64,000 nt of DNA from positions 186,001 to 250,000 of the forward strand of contig JAWWNJ010000181.1 of the NCBI GenBank assembly GCA_037176885.1. Direction: 5' to 3'. Position numbers and translations under genes: made by a program. Source of the DNA: Favolaschia claudopus (lineage: Eukaryota > Basidiomycota > Agaricomycetes > Agaricales > Mycenaceae). Of this stretch, positions 56,990 to 64,000 are shown in pieces (position 1 is the first letter of the stretch; each line of letters begins with the position of its first letter). A model generated the notes under the pieces. The model saw only the letters and a program-made list of their open reading frames with translations. It had not been told where the DNA came from and searched no databases.

Positions 56990-57184
56990 GAGAGTTTACG
57001 CAAAGGCCGAGCACGACTTTTGTCTTGCGCAAAAGCCGCACTCGGCTTTCCGGATATTTGGAGCAGTACCGCGAAATATCAACAGTTGATGCATTGAACT
57101 TGAAAATTTTGAGAAGCCGCAAATAAGCCGAGTACGGCTTTGCGCAAGGGCAAAGTGCTCGGTTTTTGCGCAAACTAAACTCTC
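56990..57184. mobile_element. 195-bp TA-flanked foldback (family F-like)
   Basis: Left GAGAGTTTACGCAAAGGCCG and right TTTTGCGCAAACTAAACTCTC; TA at 56988-56989 and 57185-57186. The inner arms repeat GCGCAA and CCGAGY motifs. The terminal GAGAGTTT is shared with the element at 58652. Confidence 0.82.
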
Positions 57185-57189
57185 TATTA

Positions 57190-57484
57190 TCTTCGTTCCA
57201 ACTTCTTGCGTCGTTCGCAGCAAGATTCTCCCGGATCCCACTCAACGGGCCGACAAGGTTTGGGGGCGTTGGAGGGAGTAGTGGGGAGCGGGGAAAGGTG
57301 TACCTCCCAACCTGCGGCAGTCCTTTTTTCTATAGTTTATTTGTTGGCTCATAATCACTCTAATTCACAACACAGTCGCGCGCTTCGACTCTGCGGCTCC
57401 CATCCCCCACCTCCCCATTCGACTATTCGAAGATCTGGCTCTCAAAAATGTCGACGTTGGGATACGGGAATGGGTTGTGGCCGC
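57190..57484 (+). other. Candidate exons of an unrecognised gene
   Basis: Coding-like segments: WGRWREWWGAGKGVPPNLR (57264-57320) and, in another frame, PIPHLPIRLFEDLALKNVDV followed by IREWVVAAWSPIMLQ (57395-57510). They may be two exons of one gene cut by the foldback element, but no family is recognised. Confidence 0.3.
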
Positions 57485-57699
57485 ATGGAGTCCCATTATG
57501 TTGCAGTGTGCGTATGCATCCACCTACCGCTCTCCCCCTTTCCTTCTCTAATTCTGTTGGGTTATCGCGCATGCCAGGGGTAACAATGGGACGAATTATT
57601 GTAAAGAGGAGGAGTTGAGATTGGAATTCCAATCCATTGATAATCTACCTAGGCTTAGTTACTCTACATTTACTTTTAGTCTTACTCAACATGCAAATC

Positions 57700-58330
57700 G
57701 CGACATTTTTTAATGGAAAACTTCGAATCTACACCAAATATTAATATCATTGAGGGAAGTCATGTAAGTACTTAGGCTGAGCTTTGGTTTTTTGAGAAGT
57801 TGTTTGCCTTTTTCGACAGGTGAAATCGAGGGAAACACTATGTCGCTCATCATCGCGTCGCGCGCCGGCAACCGCCGAGTCACGCGGGCGCGAGTCGAAC
57901 TCAGATGCCGAGGTGCCGCCGGCAATCGCCCAGGAGGCGTGCAATAGGCGTTCCGAGGCCGCCGAACTTGAAGTAGGCGCTCGACTGGTAGAGTAGGCGC
58001 TCGGCGCCATCAATAGCCGTTCGCGAGCGCCTATGCTACTCAGAATGTCTGTAGCAAGGCTCCAATCTTTTCATTTACGTTTGCTAGACCGAGCAAAACA
58101 AACTGAAAAAGGTTGGCAAACTGTTAAACGGATGGTTTTCTCGGCCTATATAACTGCATGAAAAAATCACCAAATGGTTTGTAGCCCTTCCCCAGCACAC
58201 TGGATGACTGCGGTGGCTACAGCATGTGATTTCGGGTGGGTCTGTAAGTTATTGCAGTGAACGTCCTATAGCCGTTAAAGGTGGGTCGGCGAGTGGTATA
58301 CCCTTCTTAAGGGTAAAGGGCTATACTTAC
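57700..58330. other. No confident gene; palindromic GGCGCTCG cluster
   Basis: 57930-58035 contains repeated TAGGCGYTCG and GAGCGCCTA words in both orientations. A minus-strand Ser/Ala-rich frame covers it. Confidence 0.4.
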
Positions 58331-58333
58331 CTA

Positions 58334-58430
58334 CTCGGTGTTCCCAAAAGTAATGGGAAATTCAATCATCCTGCGAGAAATGTGTTGTATCTTGGGATTT
58401 AAACTACTGTACCAATCTGTATGGTAGCAA
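58334..58430. mobile_element. Partial family K terminus
   Basis: Starts CTCGGTGTTCCCAAAAGTAA after TA (58332-58333); no right end found. The following GTAACGCG repeats (58430-58480) are unassigned. Confidence 0.5.
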
Positions 58431-58651
58431 CGTAACGCGTAACGCGCAAAATGTTGCCTAAATCGCCGCGTAACGCGAAATTTTGGGCGATTTCGGGGCC
58501 AAATACGGAAATTTTTCGGCCCTGCGTTGGCCCTGCGGGGCCGTATTTTCTTTATTAGGTAAGGCAATTACCATAAAAATAATCCGGGGTCCTCCTCTCG
58601 CTTACAACTTCAACAATTTGTACTTAAGTTATCAAAGCTGTATGATCAATA

Positions 58652-58825
58652 GAGAGTTTGCGGTAGCCCCTTCTCTCGAGACTGGATGACCGCCTCGCGG
58701 CATATTAGCCACTATTTGTAGGACCCATGGATGGGATAAAATAGTGGCTTCTTTGGGCCCGGGGCCCAAGCAACGGTCCCGCTGCAGGCGGCACAAGAGC
58801 CACCAGTGGCTCACCGCAACCTCTC
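58652..58825. mobile_element. 174-bp TA-flanked foldback (family F)
   Basis: Left GAGAGTTTGCGGTAGCC and right GGCTCACCGCAACCTCTC; TA at 58650-58651 and 58826-58827. Related to 36453-36637. Confidence 0.83.
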
Positions 58826-58829
58826 TAAG

Positions 58830-59021
58830 TAATGTAAGTTATCATTGTATGATCATAAATCAGCTGTGCACGTGAAGTGATGCAGAAGGAGTTTGACTGG
58901 GGACAAACAAGTACAAAGCTGTCATTTACGGTAGTGGCCATGCCCGTCATCAACTCTAGATGGTCGAAAGTGTGGTTTGCCATCGGTGGCTGTGTGAGCT
59001 TGATGTCAACATAAGTAGACC
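58830..59021 (-). repeat. 192-bp inverted copy of 51748-51939
   Basis: No base difference seen from the other copy. It lies 5 bp from the family F element. Confidence 0.85.
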
Positions 59022-59142
59022 GGATACAGCTGAGTGTTTTACTGACTTAAGATATCTTTCTACCATCTACAGTATTATCTCCATCCCGGACTTGCTTGCG
59101 TCAATTTAATGACGAGCGCGCCCGGAGGAGCCGACACATATC

Positions 59143-60070
59143 TTAGTGCGCATACCAGCAGTCTTCACCGAACCTGCATCTGTAACAAACATAACATTAG
59201 GCGTAAAAGTGCTTCGGAGTGGGTGAGCACTTGCCTCCCCACCGCAAAGAACGTACAAGCTTTTCTCCTGCGCAGGTCGTTGAACGAGTACGCGGCACGT
59301 GGAGAATGGCGGAGTCTTCGGTCAACACGATCCGTCTGTGACGCATGAGGTATCTCCACCGCGATGTGTAGAGAAGAGGATGAGGATGAGCTCTGGCCTA
59401 AATGTTTTTGGCCACTCTGCTGTTGTTGTAATAGCTGTTGCACCTGTGGAAACATCAACAGCCTGTTGAGAGTTTCCGAGAGTGTTGCTTCCGGCGCCTG
59501 GGTCTCCGAACCCCCTCCGTCCTGCGTACATGTTGTCATTGGGATGTGAATATTGGTGCTTCCGGACAGTTGCTCGATAAGTCTCTGAACAGACTGGTAC
59601 GTAGGATCCGGTTCCTCCTGACCCCTGCCTATCTCACTGTTTCCTTTCTGCGAATCTTGCGGATCCGCTTTGTGGGGACACAGATGTTGACCTACTTCTG
59701 CTTCGGACCGAGCAACTTCCGGTGCTATCAGTCGTATGGACTCGAGTTCCCCGTCTGGGGCCCAGGTCACTCTCTTCCTGGGCTTCGTACCGGGCTTCTT
59801 CTCGTTCGCTGCAGGACCGCTGACTTCCGGCACAAAGTATGCGGATCCCGATTTCTGGCCAGAGCACATGGACTGCAGCGCATACCGAAAGGGATCTGAT
59901 TCGGGTTCTCCAGGCTGTGACTGTGTCGGCTCAGTCGACCCCTGCTCATAAGATCTCTTGAGACTTTCCTTCACTGGCCCAGGAGATGCGCTGAGGGCGA
60001 GGCGTTTGGCCGAAGGATACGACAGTTCGGATATCAAACCAAAGCCTGAACGCTTTCTCGAAATTGACAT
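59143..60070 (-). CDS. PNUTS-like (PP1 regulatory subunit 10-type) protein with RVTW motif and CCCH zinc finger
   Basis: PNUTS anchors protein phosphatase 1 in the nucleus and acts in RNA polymerase II termination. Exon 1 (60070-59235) starts MSISRKRSGFGLISELSYPS; residues about 97-114 read RKRVTWAPDGELESIRLI, an RVxF-class PP1-docking motif in the context seen in PNUTS proteins. A Gln/Ser-rich section follows (LLQQQQSGQ), then RRRKACTFFAVG. A 55-bp intron (59234-59180) with donor AG|GCAAGT, the classic GC-AG type, splices to exon 2 (59179-59143), giving GRCRFGEDCWYAH then TAA: a C-x7-C-x5-C-x3-H zinc finger at the extreme C-terminus. Without splicing, exon 1 reads into unrelated residues. 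The N-terminal TFIIS-like domain of full PNUTS is not visible upstream, so the gene is short or 5'-truncated. The annotation is by architecture only. Confidence 0.68.
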
Positions 60071-60074
60071 GGAG

Positions 60075-60850
60075 GCTTAGACTAAGGATGGGTTAGTCTC
60101 GTGACCTCTCACATGACTCATGACATGTCGCAACTGCCATGCCTTGCCATGCCTTCGGCGGCCCCGCAAGGGGATACCGATCCGCGAAATCCGCACCGGG
60201 GGTCAACCGGGGGTCGAAACCTGTCGAAACTTTTTTTCAGCGACCTCGGCAGACCCCTAGGAGTTGTCACGCCGGATCAGCTCCCATCACTTGGGATTGT
60301 GATAGGTGCAATCTGCGCCTTAGTCCCCAAAAGGGATTGAGAAAGAAGAAGCTATGTAAGGGGGATCCTGGGGGATCCAATTCGCGAAGTCCATAGGTAC
60401 TTGATAGGTACCGAAGGCAGGCCCCTGGCTGCCCCTGGAAAGAACTCGATGTCAACTCGAGTCGGAACTCGGCTCAACTGAGAGCCAATGCCATCGAGTT
60501 TCGACTCGAACTCGACTCCACTCGACTCGGTGGCAAGAGTAAGATGAATTTAAACAAGTTTTACACCTACTCCTGACTACAGGCAATGTGAGTGCAGATT
60601 GATCGTATCATCATGCGCGTCACAAATTGTCACACCACCCAAAATCTCAGCTTCGACGGCAAAATCTGGTGGAAATTCTGGCGCTCCCTCCAGGCCTCAG
60701 CAGAGTGGCTGAATATTACTCTTAAATCATTTCATTTGTAATGTCCAGGACAGATTTTTTATGCGGTCTCCCATACCGCAGATCCTATGAACGCGGGAGC
60801 CGATTCAGCCAGTTGTTGGCCGAAATTGGTGATTTTTTCCTGGACAATAC
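60075..60850. other. No recognised gene; ACTCGA-rich patch
   Basis: 60437-60535 is dense in ACTCGA/TCGAGT words on both strands. Nothing else is recognised. Confidence 0.4.
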
Positions 60851-60854
60851 ATTA

Positions 60855-61052
60855 GCGGGTTTGTGCAAAGCGACCCAGGTCGCTTTGGGGCCGCTCAGAT
60901 CTCCACAACAAGCAGTCTCAGGTGTGAAGTCTCAGCGACCTAGCAATGCCCTAGGGCAATACTCTTCTAGGTCGCTTAGATTTCACACCTGGTTTCTGTT
61001 GTTGCAGAAATCTGAGCGGTCGAAAAGCGACCTGGGTCGCTCGCACAAAGTC
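60855..61052. mobile_element. 198-bp foldback MITE (family D, second copy)
   Basis: Left GCGGGTTTGTGCAAAGCG and right CGCTCGCACAAAGTC; TA at 60853-60854 and 61053-61054. It is the inverted relative of 9721-9916 and shares GCCCTAGGGCA in the centre. Confidence 0.87.
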
Positions 61053-61059
61053 TATATTT

Positions 61060-61395
61060 AAAATGACCCAAAGTGTCGTTTGGACCTCTTTCTTGGCCCG
61101 AAATGGGTGCGTGACGGACTACAGTTTTGCGCCCTAAATCACGGTGATGAAGGCACAGAAAGCAAGACCAAACAACTTTAGAATCCATTGTTCCTGACTG
61201 CCTCGCCCTCATTTGCTCAAAGAAATTGACAGATGCATTTTTTAGCTGAACATGAATCCATCCCACTATGTAGCACAATTTATAAGGGTCAACGGGACAT
61301 GGGAGGAGGTCGACGACTTGTCGACGTCGATTTGCCACGATGTGACAATAGCCGAGCTTAGTAAGCGCACGAATTTGGAACCGCGGTTGCCAGTA
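61060..61395. other. No recognised gene
   Basis: A minus-strand open frame spans this and the adjacent element but resembles no family. Confidence 0.35.
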
Positions 61396-61397
61396 TA

Positions 61398-61847
61398 AGG
61401 TAGACCCAGTCCACCCTCGACAAACATCACGTGAAATTTCCTTATGCAGCGGTTTTCGACAAAATGCATCTGTAAAGTACATTGTAGTTTGAATTGAACA
61501 AATCCCCTCGACCAAATCCTTTATTTCAGTCTAAGCTTCAATTTTCTCTCTGACATTGTGACGATACCATGAGTTTCTGGGCCAGAGTTATCGAATCACT
61601 GGCGGCTGTCTCAAAATTTGCTCCCACGACTGCCTCAACTGTTTTCCCATCACAAAACTTGTTTCCGGAACTCCTTCTTGCACAGAGGTAATAGAGCTCT
61701 GATATTTTATCTCTAGATACTTGAATACAATTAGAACAATCTGGTCGGAGGAATTTGGCTGTTTCCTCCTAATAGTCTCGATATAAGGAGGTTCGCTGTA
61801 GATGGAAATAACACGTGATGTTCGTCGAGGGTGGACTGGGTCTACCT
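61398..61847. mobile_element. 450-bp TA-flanked MITE (family Q)
   Basis: TIRs of about 38 bp starting AGGTAGACCCAGTCCACC and ending GGTGGACTGGGTCTACCT, with one mismatch seen (CGACAAACATC/GATGTTCGTCG); TA at 61396-61397 and 61848-61849. Confidence 0.9.
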
Positions 61848-61883
61848 TACGTAGTCACTACTCCCAACCAAAGAAGCAGTTGA

Positions 61884-62063
61884 CACGGTGAACAAGACAC
61901 GAAGTCTCACTCGAAGGTCAAGCACATCGACATCCACCATCGCTTCTTACGTGATCTCGTCAGCAATGGCGAACTCAAGGCCGATCTTTTCACCAAACCT
62001 CTGCCCCGCGACGCTCATCACCGCTACCTCGCCGAGCTCAACATGCCACCCGTCACCGTGTAG
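61884..62063 (+). pseudogene. Ty1/Copia pol C-terminus (RNase H end)
   Basis: A 60-codon frame reads HSKVKHIDIHHRFLRDLV and LKADLFTKPLPRDAHHRY, the hallmark end of Copia RNase H, then TAG. The phrase between them that normally contains a conserved Asp-preceding segment is shortened. Everything upstream of pol is missing; the family Q MITE ends 36 bp away. Confidence 0.88.
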
Positions 62064-62081
62064 CCTCCGGGTCTGGGGGAG

Positions 62082-62320
62082 TGTTGTAGGAGACCCGTCG
62101 GTTCCGGTGCTGTCTAGGTACAGCCTACCCAGTCACTCTCAGTCATTCGTCGTCTTTTTCCCATACATTCTATTTTAGGACACTCACCATAAAATTCCCT
62201 CGTTCCGATACACTGCACCTCAGTCGTTTACACCCATCGTCTCCCCGACTGAGGTGAATCCTTTACTACTTCTTACTATACACGATTTACTGACTTCTTT
62301 AGATCTTACTACTTTGTACA
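62082..62320 (+). repeat. Copia 3' LTR
   Basis: Starts TGTTGTAGG right after a purine-rich tract (GGGTCTGGGGGAG, 62069-62081) and ends TTTGTACA. It contains a hairpin CCTCAGTCG ... CGACTGAGG (62217-62256) also seen at 23.73 kb. The 5' LTR is absent. Confidence 0.7.
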
Positions 62321-62322
62321 TA

Positions 62323-62480
62323 AGGTAGACGTCGCTCCGATCCCGCACCCTTATATAAGCATTACGTTTGCACAGCCACCCGCCAAATCGCGAGGGTCTG
62401 AAAAAATAATTTGCTTTTGCTAGGCTCTGGAGGGCCGGGAAATTTTTTTGCAGTCCCATTTCTTGAATTTTAAGCAAATC
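62323..62480. mobile_element. Partial element with AGGTAGACGTCGCTCCGATC terminus
   Basis: Follows TA immediately after the LTR. The same 30-bp terminus occurs in the same orientation at 63582, and the GATCCC(C)GCACCCTTAT part is shared with family H. No inverted partner found. Confidence 0.5.
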
Positions 62481-62833
62481 TGTAGCTAATCACTTTCTAC
62501 TGTTTTATTCAATCCTAAGAACAGTACTGCCCAGTGTAGACTGAGAGTACAACTCATAAATAGTTCAATCAGTTGTATTGATAATACTCACTGAAGCATA
62601 TAGGACAACGCTTTATATCGAGATTGCACGATCATCCCCTAACTACGACAGCTGTAGCTACTGAGCGTAAACAAGGGAAAATATGTAGCACGTATGAGCA
62701 AGGTGAAATAGCGAAAGGAATGTGCAGGTCAACTTCCCCTTCCACAGTGGGGGAAACGTTGATGTCGACCCCGACATCCATCGCACAGAAGGATAAGTTG
62801 AACCGCACAAATAATAAAACGGAAGGGAAGATA

Positions 62834-63600
62834 TCACGGACAAGAAGCTCGAGGACGGAAATGAGCAATATGTGTACGAACTGGAGTCAAATATTCCGCC
62901 AAACTCGACATTCCTCTCTCCAATTCACAACGATGAATGCTCTCGATGAGGCCGTATAATGCGCGACGTAGCTCGGAGGACGAAACGAGTAGGTCGAAGA
63001 TCGCGATAACGGTTGAATTGGGGAATTGTTGGGAGGAGGGTGGTGTACGCTCGGTGAAATGTGATGGAAGATGAGAACGAGGCTCTGGAGGACGAGGTAG
63101 AATATGAGGGGATTCTCGAGGAACGCGCTCGATGCGAGGATGAAGGTCGTTCAACGTGGATGAAGCAGGATTATGAAGATCAACCTGTGGTGGCTTGTAT
63201 TCTCGTTTCGAATCCGCGCGCTCGAGGTGGGGGAAACGTTGGGATTTACTGGGAAGTGTAGAGGGAGAAGGAGTAGGATTATATGACGCTAGAAGGTGCT
63301 CTGCAACTCCGCCTCGTCTTCGTGTCATCGGAAGGGGAGATCCATCGTAACAAACAAGTCGTCCCTCGAGTGTGTAAGCCGCTAGTTTCTTCTGAATGAG
63401 CTCGATAGTACGTGGACAGGAAGTGTAGCTGAGGCGATGAGCTCGAGTCTTGCCACAAACGAAGCAGCGGAGGGAACGCGGAGTGGAAAGAGGATCCGTG
63501 GGAATCATGACGGCAATGAGCGAAACTCCAGGACGGATAGGGGTAGATGCTGAATGGACTCGAATATAACGGAAAGGGGTAAGGTAGACGTCGCTCCGAT
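62834..63600 (-). pseudogene. Retrotransposon gag-like protein with Cys/His knuckle
   Basis: The frame reads LRCFVCGKTRAHRLSYTSC and then LVCYDGSPLPMTR, a pattern I associate with gag proteins of basidiomycete retrotransposons (knuckle followed by a short conserved tail), and continues through a Pro/Ser/Arg-rich region to SSLAEYLTPVRTHIAHF. The apparent N-terminus (63637-63582) is translated from a repeat terminus, so the true start is lost. There is no pol nearby. Confidence 0.55.
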
Positions 63601-63780
63601 CCCGCACCCTTATGGGGAAGCTTGCTTCCCCATTCATCGGTATAGGGCTCGAAAATGCAGATGCTTACAAATGAACGGGCTCGTGGCTTTGTAAGCACGC
63701 TGCGCAGCGCAAGTCACCGTGACCGAGACAACCGACGGTTGTCTCCGGAATTCGCCGATGACGTGATTACGTGGCATTCG
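63582..63780. repeat. Repeat terminus plus segment shared with 8795-8960 (inverted)
   Basis: After AGGTAGACGTCGCTCCGATC comes ATGGGGAAGCTTGCTTCCCCAT, a near-palindrome, then GGTATAGGGCTC and ATGCAGATGCTTAC, matching the reverse complement of the interior of the 7534-9226 element. Confidence 0.6.
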
Positions 63781-64000
63781 GGTCCCCGCTCCGAATGTTC
63801 AACTTTGGCTCGACTTGAATTAGCTCGCCTCAGCCTTGCCTTAGCCTCATGCAGCGATGGATGGATGGATAGTAGACACACTTATATATGCTGAGATTCA
63901 GGATTTACCTCCAGTTGACTACAAAACACTGAAGGGTAAACAACAACTTGTATTTCTACAGGTAATGATGTATATCAAAGCCTTGCGAGCTGGCCCTTCG
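63781..64000. other. Window end; GATG microsatellite
   Basis: (GATG)n-like ATGGATGGATGGAT at 63858-63871; nothing else recognised. Confidence 0.5.

Noticed and set aside
56715..57245. 176-aa minus-strand open frame as a gene
   Set aside because: It crosses the whole foldback element at 56990-57184; no family features.
60976..61515. 179-aa minus-strand frame as a gene
   Set aside because: It spans the end of a family D MITE and the left end of family Q; no recognisable domain.
62834..63637. Full-length host gene starting at 63637
   Set aside because: The first ~18 codons translate a repeat terminus (63582-63613) that also occurs at 62323, so the start is spurious.

Overview
The window looks like a repeat-dense accessory stretch of a filamentous fungal genome, most likely a basidiomycete (Agaricomycetes). 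The reasons are GT-AG introns of about 41-57 bp, transposon protein families typical of mushroom-type fungi (a Crypton-like tyrosine recombinase with an Ndc10-type fold, a PIF/Harbinger transposase, a pogo-like protein, Ty3/Gypsy and Ty1/Copia remnants), and very few host-like genes. No rRNA, tRNA, CRISPR array or bacterial-style operon is visible. Species cannot be named from the sequence alone.

Layout. 1.5-3.6 kb: a decayed two-gene Harbinger element (transposase on +, DNA-binding partner on -) whose stop codons abut. 3.6-3.9 kb: an array of about ten imperfect ~20-26 bp hairpins, with related arrays at 7.25-7.4 and 32.3-32.46 kb. 7.5-16 kb: a pile of non-autonomous DNA transposons with recognisable terminal inverted repeats (TIRs) and target-site duplications (TSDs), including a visually perfect 922-bp tandem duplication and one MITE nested in another. 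16-17 kb: a zinc-finger/coiled-coil gene of a basidiomycete multicopy type. 17.8-23.4 kb: a Crypton-like recombinase pseudogene, expanded at two introns and hit by a hAT MITE. 24.3-31.7 kb: a Ty3/Gypsy element with frameshifted gag, a long protease-RT-RNase H frame and no integrase; a TA-flanked MITE sits inside that frame. 32-45 kb: more MITEs, short hypothetical genes and a second gag fragment. 46 kb: a 5'-truncated CAP/PR-1 secreted-protein gene. 49-54 kb: a pogo-like remnant, several MITEs, and a 326-bp element with palindromic terminal repeats nested in a 1.1-kb MITE. 55-59 kb: more foldback elements. 59.1-60.1 kb: the best host-like gene, a PNUTS-like protein with a PP1-docking RVTW motif and a CCCH zinc finger completed across a probable GC-AG intron. 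61-64 kb: two more TIR elements, a Copia 3' end with LTR, and a gag-like CCHC protein.

How it fits together. Almost everything is transposable-element debris. At least sixteen elements are flanked by TA (Tc1/mariner-style), two have 8-bp TSDs (hAT-style), one a 9-bp TSD (Mutator-style), and others have 5-, 6- and 7-bp or TTAA flanks. The insertions give a relative chronology: the Crypton, Gypsy and CAP loci are old hosts, and the MITEs, nested MITEs and palindromic-repeat element are later. Boundaries given for TIR elements come from matching both ends and the flanking duplication by eye; protein calls come from motif recognition, without database searches.
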